Assembly: GCA_009103225.1 (NCBI GenBank)
Contig: RHPI01001737.1
Location: forward strand, 508,286-572,285
Source: Chlorokybus atmophyticus
Taxonomy: Eukaryota; Streptophyta; Chlorokybophyceae; Chlorokybales; Chlorokybaceae
Length of the DNA stretch: 64,000 nt
Direction of reading: 5' to 3'
The position numbers and the translations under genes were made by a program. Each line of letters opens with the position of its first letter. Positions within the stretch are counted from its first letter, which is position 1. Positions 49,381 to 61,875 of the stretch are shown piece by piece. The notes below the pieces were generated by a model that was not told where the DNA came from, made no database searches, and saw only the letters and a program-made list of their open reading frames with translations.

Positions 49381-50453
49381 GCCGACAACCACGGCGCCGC
49401 CCACAGCTGCGCCGACGCTTTGGCTAGTCTCGCGTGCTGCGTCATAGACAGAGCCTAGAACGTTGCCGCTGATGGACGCCGTACACAGCGTAAGTACCGC
49501 CAGCACTGTTGTGTACAAACGTAAGCTAACGTGATTCACTATGTGCAACGCAGCTGCATGAGCGCAGATTTGGTGGGCGCTTTGCGGGCGGCGGCGGATG
49601 GGCGAGGAGCGGTGGCGTTGTCGGTGCATGTAGGCAAGCGTTTGCAAGGCGCACGGTGCATTCGTGCACTAGTTCCTGCATGTTGCTCGTCGCAATTGGA
49701 CTGCTTGAAGTGTTAAGAGGTATAGGCAGCAAGTATGCTGCTTGAGAATTTTACTTGTTTGCTTGCCGGAAGCGCGAAATTGCGTCATATGGTATTGCAT
49801 GTGCTTGACTTGCAATTGCGTATGCCATGCGTTCACGTGGCTGCCTGTTACTTGCCAGAGTATCACCTCACCGTAGCAACGTGCTCTTCTTGCAGATTTC
49901 AGGTATGTAAGCAGGTTGTGACTGTAAACGAAAAGCATTTACGCGCAACAGCAAAATGGCTGAGGCGGAATTGCGACGCCGTCAGCCTGAGCAAAGGTCG
50001 TCATCAAGTTCGGGACTGCAGGCCCAAGGTAGTCTGCTGAAAAGGGCGTTGCAATGGAGCAGGCATCCCCTCAGAACCTTATCAAGTCGCAATCGTTCAG
50101 CTGCAAGGTGCGTACTTCCGCACACCTGCACCCATCAACTTGTTCCCTGCTGCATGTGTTGAGTTCATAGAGACTGATGATGCTGTGTGCACCCCAACAT
50201 TGCACCGCTGTGTTAGAGACAGTCTCTTGTCGCTGACTCTGCTCGCCTTCTTTGATCAGCTCCCAGCCTATTGGTCTGCTGAGAGATGTCCAGAAAACAG
50301 CGAGCGCCATGGCTTCTTCATTCAACTTCAATTGGGTACACTTCTTGCTGGTGCTGGTTGCAACTCGCGCATTGCAACATGTGCAAGCGTGGATTTGGCA
50401 GGAATGGGGGGCACTTGCGTGTAGTATTGCCACAAGCACACGATTGCTTGCAG
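49381..50453. promoter_or_regulatory. Divergent region between NDUFAF6 and SMP/C2 genes
   Basis: Holds the 5' ends of two divergent genes. A plus-strand frame from ATG 49956 (MAEAELRRRQPEQRSSSSSG, ending at a GTGCGT donor at 50108) may be a first exon of the SMP/C2 gene, but its phase does not fit the exon at 50454. Confidence 0.35.
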
Positions 50454-53400
50454 ATGGCTGCGCAAATGACTCCCCGCGATGGGCCAGCAACTTTCAACAT
50501 AAACGAATTGCTTGCTGTTGGTCCTGGAGTGCAGCGCATGGCTGTGGCGCTGCTGATTGCGTGGCTCGTGGGCATCATTAGGCTCTCGGCTTTGTGGCCT
50601 GTGCTGGTTTCCTCTTGGGCGATTTGGCTGGTATGCATGTAGCAAACGGCTGCGAGCTCGCTGCTTTGAACATCGCAGTACGAATTGTACACTTCCTTGA
50701 GTATCTTATACTCAAGGACTTGTATGTGTGGGTGTGGGTGTGCGTGCGCGTGTTGTCCAGATGGCGGATCGTCACTTTAAGCAGAAGCTCACCGCGGAGC
50801 GCCAGCAGTTCCTGTTGACACAGACTGACTTGCATGTAAGTGCTGCTTTGTACTAGCATGTTGCGCATGCTTTGATTTGTGGGCATCCAGCGTCGAGTTC
50901 AAAGCACTTTCGCATTGTAAGGGTTGCCCCTCATACAGCCACAAACGCCTGAAGAGTCTGTGGAGTGGCTGAACCGTTTGGCTGCCCTTCTCTGGCGGCA
51001 ATGGTTGGAGCCGTATTTTGCTGTAAAGCTCAGCAAACAACTGGCAAGCAAGCTGCTCAAGCAGCAATCCAAGTATGTGGTGAGCGGCTTGTGCTTCGCA
51101 CAACACACTATGTTGATCCTTACAAAGCTTGTGAGATGGGTTTGTAAAGGTTGACCTGTCACACTGACTGTCATCACCGGATTGCAAGGAAGATGCACAG
51201 TTACAGAGCTTCACGTTGGGGAGCGCTGCACCAGTGTTCAGCAATGCTCAGGTACGAACTTACTGGTTGCAAGACCATGCATGGGATCCGTGCCAGTAGC
51301 TTCAAGGACTTTGTGCATATGCCTAGCACAACACGTCCTGTTCGCCACCACCTTCTCTTATGGCATGCTGTCGTAGATGCTAAAGCACAAGGGTGATGTT
51401 GTCATGGAGATGGATGTGGAGTTTCGTTCAAGAGACATGCAGGTAATGACTGTGTTTGCACAATCAGCAACAGCCTGACAGACCGGCTGTGCATATGCAG
51501 GTGACGTTTGGTTTGAAACCCAACCTGAACTCAATTGGCATGGGCAAGACCACAGTGCGAGTATCTGATTGCCTCCTGGTTGGAAGGCTTCGCTTCAGGT
51601 GCGGCTCAGGTTGCTGACGGTCATAAGCCATTGTGCTTGTGCTTGTGCTTGTGGTCTGGGCATGCGTGGCGCATACTACATCAGTTTTGGTTTTGGTACT
51701 GGCATGCGTTGAGCCTGAACGCATCTGTTGCAGGCCGTGTTCGGAAGAACAGGTGGTATTAGCCTCCTTCGTCTGCAAGCCCACGCTCTCGCTTTCCATC
51801 AATGTCTCCGGTGTTATACTGACAAGCGTGCCACTGATCAACCACTGGCTGGTACTAGCCACTCTTGGCTGTAATCATGTTTGCGCTACTGAGGCCACCT
51901 CTCATATGCTTGTACTTGGCAGGAAGGCACGGTTCGTGCGGCAATGATAAAGAAAATGATCGAGCCTTATCGGTTGGCGATGGAGCTGCCAGCAATCTTT
52001 GGCCGAGTTGGTTAGAACCATGACAGTGCCGCTCTTGTGCATACATGTCGCTTCCGTGTTAGCATAGCTCATCAACAGCGGTTACACAGGGCCTTCACTT
52101 TATGATGAGCATCATAAGCATCCGCCAGAGCGAGGCAGCATCAGCATTTGGCTCCATGGCGCGACCCTACACTCGCGCTCTTCCAGTAAACCTTTACATG
52201 TTTTAGGCAACCAACCTCTAAGACTAGTTGTGCCGATCGATGAAGTGCTTGCAGCATGTCTGCCTACTGTCTCGCTAACTGCTCTCTTTAACGCAGGTAG
52301 TCCAATTATCGTGCAGATAAAGTCTGGCAAATGCAAACGGAGTGGGAATATGAACCCAACCCTTAACCCGCTGACTGTAGTCGGCAACGCCAAGGTACGC
52401 GTCCCAGTGGTGGTGCGCCACGGGCTGATGCAAAGCAGTATGTGGAGATGATTTTGTGAGGAGAAACCGTCGGCGGGGAGTCGCACCAGCTGTTGTGCTT
52501 GGCAGGAGGCGCACCAGGTTCCAACTTTGGATCGATCGGGCAGTGTTCTTTTCACTGTGCTGGAGCAACACAAGGATAGGAAAAGCAGCATGCAGGCAGA
52601 GCGTCTCATAGTTGTGGGAACTGCATTCTTCCAGGTCAGTATGGTCCTAACGTGAGGCTTCTTCTCGTGCGTGGAGATATACATGTTTGTTGGGCATGTT
52701 ACAAGTCATCATACCTATTAACCTCTCGCCAACTGCACCCTTGCACGAACTTGTTCCGTCCATGACAGTTCAAGTGGATGCGCGATGGAAGAACATGCTT
52801 TTGGCATAATAGTACCAAGCACAAGCCTGTGCTGCGTAAAACTGATGGAGTTTTACCCATGCGCATAGCGATCACAACCAATGATGGGGGTACAGAAGTA
52901 GGCGCGCTCGACATTGAGGTGCAACCTAGCTGGTGAGCTTTTGGTTGTGGGAAACAAGCACTATGCAAAGCGGTGTTGCTGTGACAGGTAGACGTCGATC
53001 AATGCCTTGTGCTGATTGCTGTTGCGACAGGTTGAATCTGAAGGCTCCATCTATCAAACTTGCTACAGTTCATTCTGCGGACTCCGTTGTAGAAACTATT
53101 ATGGCAGCAAGGGAGGGTTACTGGCTTGTGACTCTGCTCGAAGGACGAGGCTTAATACCCAAGGACATGAACGGTAAGACACATTGGTCGCTTATACTTC
53201 CACAGCGCTGTTGTGCAGTACCTGGCAGGCACTTATGTCCCAATGTCCGCAGGCAAGTCAGACCCTTACGTGCAGCTGCAAGTGGGTTCCACAAAGCGTG
53301 TATCCCGTGTCCAGCGCGGCACTCTTCATCCCGTCTGGAACCAGTTGTTTACCTTTGCCAAAGGAGACAAACTAAGCCTACTGGCGTTTGATCACGATCT

Positions 53401-55032
53401 GATGCGCGATGATGACTTCCTTGGGATGGCAGAGTTAGACTTGTTTAAGTACCGAGATTTTCAGGTTCGTACTTTGTGCAGCCAACAGTTTTTTCCGTTT
53501 GGCGAATTTGACATGCACAAGCGTCAATAACTGTAACCGTGGTAGGTGCCTCGCCAGCTGAGAGTTACAGAACAGAACAACATGACATGGCATTGCTTTG
53601 CTCACAGGTGCACGATCTCTGGGTCCCTCTACAAGGCGTCGCTTCTGGAGAAATCCACATCAGGTTGGCATTTGAGAGGCAGCATGTCGACGACTCTGTG
53701 GTTGACGAGGCCAAGGCTGCGGTACAGTCAGATGCAGCGCCAAATGTTCGCAGCAGAAGGCCGTTGGAACTACAATTGGACATGATTCAGGAGCAACTGA
53801 CTGTTTTTAACGGTGACCAGTCTTCACCAGGTGATGACTGCGGGGTGTTGCACATTGGGCGTGCGTGTGTTCATCACTGACCATACATGTTCCTGAGTAC
53901 ATGTCCTTAAATACATGTTCTCGTGTACATGCCTGCTCAAAGACAAACTTGGCTATGCAGGATATTCCGAAGACAGCCTTTCTGAGTACTCTTTGACAGG
54001 TAACAGCCTACCAACGCCAAGTAGCAGCACCCATCCCATCCTGCGAGAAAGTGTCGAGGAGGAGCCGGTAAAGGCAAATGGGTTGGAAGGTTTCTTGTTG
54101 ACGGCGACTCTGATCAAGGCACGACATCTGCACAAGGGCCACCTGTCGTTGTTTACTGTAAGTGTCTCACGCACTGCTGCATACTGCTGTCAGCAACATG
54201 CAGTTCACCTGCCCTGGTTGGGTTCAGAAAGATCCATGAGTGTGTATTTTGTGCTGCAGGGGAAGATTGACGCGTACTGCAAGCTCATATGTGGCGGCAC
54301 AACCTTCAAGACTTCAGTTCAGCACAACAGCGCTGACCCAGAGTGGGGGGTGAGCCAATCGTTCATTGCTGCTCAACCATTGCAATGAGATTTCAGAAAC
54401 GCAAATAAGACACTTTACTGTGCTACAGGAGACCTTTGCGTTCCATTTGTCAGCTCACCCGTCAAGGTGGCATCGACACCAACACGACTCAGTGCTGCTC
54501 ATCGTTTGCAAGGTATTATTATTCCATCGTTAAGTTGGTTGGTAACAAGAGTGACATACATTGCGTGTAAAAGCCTGAGGCCGTAAGCTCCGTGCGATGC
54601 AGGATAAAAGCTATCTTGGCCGCGCTGGTCTGACACTGGGTCACTGTGTGGTGCCATTGACTAAACTCGTCATCAATAAATTGGTGGAAGAGTGGCTGCC
54701 GTTGGACGGTCATCGCCATCGTGGGGAGCTTCTGTTACGCCTAGAGCTGCATGAGGTGCGCACATTGTCACAGCAGCATTCAACCACAATCTCTCTCAAC
54801 TGCTTGCATTGTGCTTGGTGAGCAACATGTGTTTTCAGCTGACATCCAACGACGATTTGACCCTACTCATAGTTCTCACATGTTACTTTCAGTGATGGCA
54901 TGCATTTGTTGCTTGCTATGTAACGACTCTGTCTGTCTGAAGTACGCGCTTGTGTCACTATAATTACACATGCAGGCGCAAGCTGCTGGAGTGTCCATTA
55001 CAAGCCCCGGAAACAGGACAACCGGGAGCTAG
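50454..55032 (+). CDS. SMP and C2 domain membrane tether (synaptotagmin/E-Syt-like)
   Basis: Lipid-transfer tether of the plant synaptotagmin/extended synaptotagmin type, expected at ER-plasma membrane contacts. Start is ATG 50454 (MAAQMTPRDGPATF). A hydrophobic hairpin follows (MAVALLIAWLVGIIRLSALW, then PVLVSSWAIWL). The SMP domain begins ESVEWLNRLAALLWRQWLEPYF and continues with LQSFTLGSAAPVFSNAQ, DVVMEMDVEFRSRDMQ, VTFGLKPNLNSIGMGKTTVRV and VPLINHWL. A diverged C2-like segment comes next (52300-52930). Then a canonical C2: YWLVTLLEGRGLIPKDM, SDPYVQLQVGS, TLHPVWNQLFTF, FDHDLMRDDDFLG, whose acidic residues could bind Ca2+. A last C2 (GFLLTATLIKARHL, IDAYCKLICGG, DPEWGETFAF) has fewer acidic residues. 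The final exon ends GNRTTGS at TAG 55030-55032. Some internal joins are unresolved. Confidence 0.88.
50695..50717. repeat. Perfect 10-bp inverted repeat in an intron
   Basis: CCTTGAGTAT-CTT-ATACTCAAGG, a hairpin with a 3-base loop in an intron of the SMP/C2 gene. Confidence 0.85.
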
Positions 55033-56860
55033 GCTGTTGAAGTCTTGCAATGTGCTGGTAGTTGTATAGCGCGTTTAGGCTGAGAGCAGCTGTTGTCTGC
55101 TGTGTTAGTGCCTGCAGATTAGTCATCATGGACGCGTACTGCATCTATTTGGCGGTGCATAGGTCAATAGTTTGCACAGCAGGCATGCGTTGCTGGTCAT
55201 GCTGGAGTTCTTAGCCTAGCAGTTACATGCCATCTGTCCACCAGCCCCAGGTGAGGAGTATACATATGGGTTGTGGTTGTAATGGGTGTTGTGGTGACAC
55301 AGTGTTGACACCACAGTGTTGACATCGCAGTTGACGCAGTATTGACACCAACAAGGTTGTTATGCCAATACATTCGGGAATACCACTTGGTGGTGTGATG
55401 AGTTGCATGATGTACTAGCTTGCACCCTGCTCTTTCCATGGGTACTAGTTGGTTCGAAGCGATAGATGGCGTTACTGCAGTTCCGTATACGGTATAAAGA
55501 GTGATGCAAAAGTAGTAGTAGGCATTGCACAATAGGCTATCCACAGCACTGCTCTGCACAGCACTGTTAAAAAAGGTAGAAGTTACAAATTTGGCTAGGG
55601 GGTGTAGTTACCAAACTCACAACCTAACTAGCCCATCTCTAAGCTGAGGTATGTGCTTGCGTGCGTGCAAATGCGGCAGTTGGTGCAAGCAGGGAGACGG
55701 GAGCGGTAGGTGGACAACCTGCAGTTCTGGGGCTCAACGCCTCATACAACCACGCGCAAACCAAAAGCAGCTGCACTGATGGCTCTTTCAAGGTTGTGCG
55801 TCTTCATGGCCAGTGGCACAACAAGTCAGAGGGGTATCCTACTATGATTTTGCAACTTGCCTCTTTCCTTGCTCGCACGCTACATAATCATCTGACGCTT
55901 GTGGCACTGTGATCGTCACGTTAAATGGCAATCTGATGCCATTGCATGATTGGACAGTCAAATGTCATTATGATATCGTAACATCAACCAATAAACACCT
56001 TGGAACATCATGTACCGATGTGGTGCTTGCAATATGTGGTGCCGAGGTGGTTGGCATGGGAATTAATCTCTATATGTGTCGTCACGTTTCCATCATGATG
56101 TACATGTAAAGCAACATAGAAGCAATGCTCCACATGCATTAACATTTTACATTTGGGGGGCGCCCAGACCAGCGCTTAGCTGCTAGCAAACCGACAGGCT
56201 AACACTAGGCAAGCTAGTACGAAACCAGCAGGTTAGGTGCTTATTCAGCAGGAGGCAGGGCAGGGGATCAAGGATGTAAGGGCAGAACGGGGTACATGTG
56301 CGGTGTGTAAGCGTTAATGGTGTAATCGAGAGCAACTCGCGCAGTGCGGCATTGTGACACATTTGTGTTGGTTGTTGCATACAACAACGAGTGTTTGTAT
56401 GTACCTGTGAATAAACAGCAATCAGGTAGCTGCGTCAGCGTTGATGTGAATATTACAACTGCTGATGCAAAGCAAAAAAGCGGAGACTATGGTCGTAAAC
56501 GATCAAATGATCGCATACAACCGCTGAAGCAATGCTGCATACACCGAGCATGCAAGCAACCTGTTATTACATATCACAGCGACACCGCGAGGTGCAATTG
56601 ATGACGCCATGAATGATGATACAACAAACTATTTTGACATAGACTGCAGTTGTGGCAGCTGTGAAAAAGACCACCCTTGCGCAAACCTCTCGCCACCACA
56701 AGGGCAACTACACCACTGCCCTGCACCAACCCCGCAAGGCAGTGCCATAGCTGCTACCAACCAACACAGCGCATGAGCAAATATGAAAGCACAATGATGT
56801 GCAACAACCGATGCGTCATTATGTGCAATACATGTGAGTGACGGTGGCCTGTGATGAGAC
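55033..56860. other. Intergenic, no supported gene
   Basis: Convergent gap between the SMP/C2 gene and DPH5. It contains imperfect tandem copies of a CAGTGTTGACA-type unit at about 55285-55350. A plus-strand frame at 55661-55912 has no supporting features. Confidence 0.45.
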
Positions 56861-58585
56861 TTAAGTCACCTTGAAACTGTCCAGCATCTCCTGCTCGAGA
56901 ACATGCAAGTCGCCAGCTATCACTAGGGAATGTAGGGGTGCACCCAAGTTCGCGGTAAGCAAATCTTCTAGAGTCCCCGCCACAATTTGCTGAGTGGAAA
57001 GGCCAATGCGTGCGAGACCAACTGCTGTAGTCTCGCGTCCATATGCTGCATACAAGCGCTTGTGGGTTTGTAACGAGTAGCCAGGCTGGGCATGGCACTT
57101 ATAACAACACTTACCGCCCTCTTGTCGCTTGTCTTCTACTTCAAGCAACTGTTCCGCAGCAACACTCACTGACATGTATCGCGGCGGCTCATACTCCTTC
57201 CTTCCTCTAAAACATAACACTCGATAAGCCTTCACAAGCCACATGCACATGATACTGCATGCAAATACGTGAGCTTGACGCACACGCACACGCTACTAGA
57301 GACGGTGACAGCAGCAGAAAACCAGTCACAAACCTGCACAACGCCTCCATTGACGGCTCTTTGACTTTGATATCTGTTGCAACAGCTTTCATGAGCCACT
57401 GTCAACGTACACTAGGACCTCCGCGCACCGCAGGCAGCATTGGTATGCACACCTAACAGACACAATGTGTGTAGCCCCCGCGATCGATTGGCTTGTATGC
57501 GATCATAGAAAGAGTCCGGACGCCAGGTGTCTGTGAAAAACGGGATGGAGACTGTTTCACCGAACCGATATAGCTGCAGCCCGCATGCCCCCACCTGTCT
57601 AAGCAGCAAGACGTTATGACGTATGATGACAACTGTGGTGTCGAATAACCTGTTACACTTGAACTAGAATGCCTGCACTGTATGTGTATTAAACGCCCCA
57701 ACAATGACCTACCGCGTTAAGAATGGACGCATTGTGCACGACGGACACCTTCACACCCATCGCTCGCGCTCGTAGCAGCAAGTCTGCATGCGTTGTGGCC
57801 CTAGTCAACCAACAGCAACCTCATGAACAAGCTGATGGTGTTGCACGGCCACAATGTAGTGAGGTCTTAGCTCAAAAAGATGATGCAATGATGCAAAGGA
57901 GCACTGGTACAACCCATGGCAGCTGCGCCACCACTAAGAGCCCGTGCATGCGTGCTGGTGTTGGGTCCCTTACCCAAACGGGTCGCCAACCACGAGGAAA
58001 GCAACATCAGTCGACTGGGCTTCGGTCAAGATCTCATCCGCTTGCTGCTCCACCATCTCGCGATCAGCAACAATCACGTCCTTCTCATACAGCGCTTCCT
58101 GCGCATGCCAGTGCACAGTGTCACACCTGAACACTGAAAGACCGACAGCAGTACGTCTGTACTTGTTGCCATGTGATTGGCTGTGAAAGCAACAAGCAGC
58201 AGGTTAGAACACATGGCTTGTCTGTTGCATTGCACTCGACCGTGCATGCAGACACATGCCTATTGCGTTAGACACATGTCTATTATGCAGGAGTGTGACA
58301 ACACCTCGCTTCAAGCACCGGTCAATTTAGCTTACGAGTCAAAAAGCATTCTATATGTACATTGAGGAAACCAGCCCTGTTTGCGGCGAGTGTCAGCTAC
58401 CTCGGAGTATGCATGCATGCATGCCTCTGGCCTCACAGAGCGTGACTCACCAGTTTGGCCTTGTCGACACCCAGGACGGAGGTGTACATCTCCAGGTACA
58501 CCTTCTGGCAGCCCTTCACCGCCTTCAGGCCCTTGAGGGTGATGTCCTCCTCGTCGCCTAGCCCCAGGCCGATGAGCCATAGCAT
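56861..58585 (-). CDS. DPH5: Diphthine (methyl ester) synthase
   Basis: SAM-dependent methyltransferase that methylates the modified histidine of elongation factor 2 in diphthamide synthesis; cytosolic. Seven exons keep phase: 58451-58585, 57974-58098, 57713-57800, 57453-57594, 57334-57373, 57115-57206, 56861-57045, giving 268 aa, close to the usual 270-285. It begins [20 protein letters not shown]. Other blocks: [47 protein letters not shown] (SAM-binding GDPF box); [66 protein letters not shown]; and the C-terminal [12 protein letters not shown]. Start is the canonical [11 protein letters not shown]. Confidence 0.97.
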
Positions 58586-58604
58586 GCTGACGGGCGGCGG
58601 CGGC

Positions 58605-58632
58605 GCTGCTGCTGCTGCTGCTGCTGCTGCTG
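58605..58632 (+). repeat. (GCT)n trinucleotide tract
   Basis: About nine GCT units immediately upstream of the DPH5 start codon on its template side, so on the DPH5 sense strand it reads as CAG/GCA repeats in the 5' leader. Confidence 0.9.
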
Positions 58633-58685
58633 TCTCCTTCCTGATAGTCAACTTCAGCTTCCTCCAGCTACTCGTACAGTCACAC

Positions 58686-59370
58686 TCAAAGGATAAGCCA
58701 GTGAAAACCACCGCCGCCGCCACCACCACCGCCGCTGCCGCCGCCGGAAACAGCAGGTGGCATATCTACCACAGCTTTGCCTGATTCCGCCCGCGCATTG
58801 ATATCTTCTGCAGCATTGCTTAGAATAGCGGCAAGCATCGCTTGCCAACCGACGGCACAGCTCTGCTGTAACAGCAGGCGTTGTGGCAGGTGCAAGGTCG
58901 TCAGGCTGCCGCCGCCGCCGCCGCACCCCCTCCACCTTGCTTCGCTGTGCCTGCTGTGTCATTGCGTCACTGAGCTGCTGCTAGCCACAAGCAAGCAGGT
59001 ATGTAACAGGCGATTTGTTTGTCGTCACCAAGACCAGGAGGAGCAGCTCTCCTCTGCGGCTGGATGCCCTGGTAGAGTCGGTGTTATGGTTGGCTATACA
59101 ATTAGGCCACCCCTGTGCAGCGCTGTAAGCTGCGTGACAGGTTTCATGTTTCAGCAGCAGCTTCTCAATGCCATGCATGCACTGGTGCACGGTGTGCTCA
59201 AAGCTCTCAAACTTTTTGCGGGTTGCGGTTGCACCAGTGCGGCACAGCTGAGGTCTAGTTGCAATCGGCTCGTTGAAATGTTGTGGTGTGTGGTGTGGTG
59301 TGTTCACGTCAGGCTGGATCATTGTTGACGATCGAGGCAAGGTTAGTTGCTGGGTTTGGGGCTTGCTCAA
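58686..59370 (-). CDS. Possible exons of an unrecognised helical protein
   Basis: Minus-strand pieces look helical and coding: [20 protein letters not shown] (about 59160-59220), [20 protein letters not shown] (about 58920-58975) and [20 protein letters not shown] (about 58785-58845), the last in a different frame from the second. They could be exons of a gene upstream of DPH5 on the same strand. No splice chain keeps phase throughout and no family is recognised. Confidence 0.25.
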
Positions 59371-59601
59371 CTCCAGTGCGCAGGCACATGCATGCCATGC
59401 TTTGTGCGCCTTTCACAGCAGATGTTGCCTGCTCATGCTTTCTGTGGTAGTCACTTCACTTATAGTGTTGTAGCAGCACCAAGCTCGCTCCAGCTTCAAC
59501 GTGCATGCGATCAAGTTGGTCGTCTCACATTTATTATGCTAGGAAACAGACCGTCAGTGTGTACACTGAGGCACGCTGTGCACAGCACAGAAACACAAGC
59601 C

Positions 59602-60354
59602 ATGGTGCAGTCTGGCGTGTGCAGTAATTGCAGCTGCTGGTACCGAGACTCTGACCATGTTGAGGGCAACTACTATGACTGCGCGTTGGTGTGCGATTGG
59701 TGTCGAGACGGTCGGACATGGCGCAGCCCCAGACATGCGGCGCAGCATCTAGCTGATAAGCACCTGTGGTGCGACAGCTGCAGGGCATACGTAGACTTCC
59801 CGGATCTAGACGACCACAATTGGATTGTACACAGAACATCTCCTCATCGCTGCAAACCGTAAGTAGTACTGGGTGTTGATCACTTGATCTTCTCAGAGCA
59901 AGTACTTGCGACTGCCATGCATGCTATACCTAGTCGTGAGAAGCTGTCCATAGTGCCACTGTGATATTGGCCCGCTCTGCATGGCAATGCATTACAAGCC
60001 CAATGTCTGCGTGTCCACAGCTGCAACATGGTTCGTTTTGTGTGGTTTGGTCTCGCTTGTTAATTGATACATGCATGCCGCTAACGGTCGTGTGTTTGCA
60101 GCTGCAATAAGGCTTTCCGCAATGCTCACGCGCTGCAGCAGCATATGCACTCAACTGCTCATCGGGACGACTTGCGCTCCCCTTGCACTCAATGCGGGCG
60201 TGTTTTTGCAAGCCCGTCCGCACTGGTTCAACACATGGAGCACCCTGCAAGCACGTGCTATATGGACATGCGACCAGTGGCGCGTTCGTTACGCGCGAGA
60301 GGCTCGATGGCATTGCGAGCACCCAGTTCTGTGCAATCGATAGAGTGGTTTTGA
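59602..60354 (+). CDS. C2H2 zinc-finger protein, 169 aa
   Basis: Two exons (59602-59858 and 60102-60354) join in phase. The first half is rich in CxxC pairs (CSNCSCW, CDWC, WCDSC) with DDHNWIVH. The intron splits a finger whose second part is PCNKAFRNAHALQQHMHSTAH. A second classical finger follows (CTQCGRVFASPSALVQHMEH). The protein ends with a Ser/Arg-rich tail and TGA. The mix of Cys-rich N-terminus and C2H2 fingers resembles nucleic-acid-binding C2H2 proteins known mainly from fungi and algae; function unknown. In-frame sequence upstream of ATG 59602 extends to about 59347, so the start is a choice. Confidence 0.7.
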
Positions 60355-60707
60355 TTCGGCTCATGTGTGGTGAGGTTTCGTGCAATGTTTGTACAGGAAC
60401 AGCGATGCAAACACATGGCGTGAAGAGTGTTGCGGTGACAGCTATTGCTGAATGGTTTATGTCACGAGACAGTTGTCCTGCCGTCATGCCACTACTGTAC
60501 TTGATGGAGGCTTATGATATGCGTGTAAACATATGCATCATTGATGCACATGTGTACAGCAAGCGGAAGAAGCGCAGGGAGGCCGAGGGAGAGGAGAGGG
60601 CGAGGGAGTTGTCGTTGCTGCGGCTCATGTTGACGTTATGGGCAACTATCAACCGCTAACCATGCCCCATGTGGGCAGGTACTACATGCATGTACTGACT
60701 GCTATGG

Positions 60708-60768
60708 CTAACGGGGTGTGGGTAGTAGAGTAGGTAGTGAAGTTTGTGAGTAATAGTAGCCCGGTGGT
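60708..60768 (+). repeat. Dispersed CTAACGGGG...TAGCCCGGTGGT element
   Basis: Sixty-one bases from CTAACGGGG to TAGCCCGGTGGT, 3' of the zinc-finger gene. Confidence 0.7.
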
Positions 60769-60881
60769 TTACATGAACAGTGTAAACTGCATGTTGACAT
60801 CATGCTGAGTCCATTGCATGTGTCGTGCATGTGCATACGTGTCGCGCATTTTCTGCACATTGATAATGTACACATGTATGT

Positions 60882-60942
60882 CTAACGGGGCGGGCTAGCA
60901 TTGGTATAGTATAGCAAGCAGCCATAGAACTAGCCCGGTGGT
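60882..60942 (+). repeat. Dispersed CTAACGGGG...TAGCCCGGTGGT element
   Basis: Sixty-one bases from CTAACGGGGC to TAGCCCGGTGGT, starting 114 bp after the end of the previous copy and in the same orientation. Confidence 0.7.
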
Positions 60943-61875
60943 CAAGTCTGATGTGTAAAGCGTGTGTATGCTTGTGCTGATGCATGTCATTCGCATTGTC
61001 TGCACACCATGCATGCTGCCACCGCACCATACCCCTAAAATACATAATTACCAACCGGTAGCGGTCAATGCGTTTGAAGGCAAGCAACATGCACACAATA
61101 TTGCAAGTGTCAGAAATCAGCTTGCCTGATTAACCACATTATGCACTTGCGAGTTGTACACTGTAGTACCGGTTCAGTAACTTGGCAGTTACTGCTGCTG
61201 CCATATATAATTGATTCGACTTTGGGCTTAGCCTGATGCAATACTAGTGTTGGTGCTTACGACTGGTTCATTGTTGTTTATGTAGTGACTCATCATGCCT
61301 TCGCAATCCCCATGCAATCTTCTCTCTCCTCTCAGATTCACAAACGTACACGTGTTTTCTCACACAGCATTATGTAAAATTTACCAAGCCACACACGACA
61401 AAACCAGAACTGAAACAACACATCCCCCTCCCCTTTCCCCTCTCAACCTTCACCAGATCCTCCATTGTTGTTGTTAATGTTGTTGCCATTGAAACAACAA
61501 TTGGTACAAGTGCAGGGGAGACTGTATGTGGGTGGTGGGGACCATGGCACGCGTACACGCACATATCCTCCCATCAACGCACGCACGCACCCATGCACGC
61601 ACACGCACACACGCCCACCCACCCACGTTTCCTCACCTTGTGATGTGGGGAAAGGATGAGGGGACAGTGCTGTTGACACACAAGAAGAGCTGCCCAACTT
61701 GTGAAACGTACAACAAGCGTGCCGGTTGTTGCTGCAACCTAGAGGGTGGTGGGGACACAACCACAACCGCAACCACAACCACAACCACAACGTAAGGGTG
61801 GTGGCGAGAGGAGGGGGTGAAGGAGAGGGCGAGAGCTGAGCCCCCCGAACCACACAACCAAAAGGCGTGCAGCAC
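60943..61875. other. Intergenic with CA/ACAACC-rich DNA
   Basis: No gene supported. It contains a CACGCACG-rich run at 61560-61625 and an ACAACC hexamer-like repeat at about 61755-61790. Confidence 0.45.
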
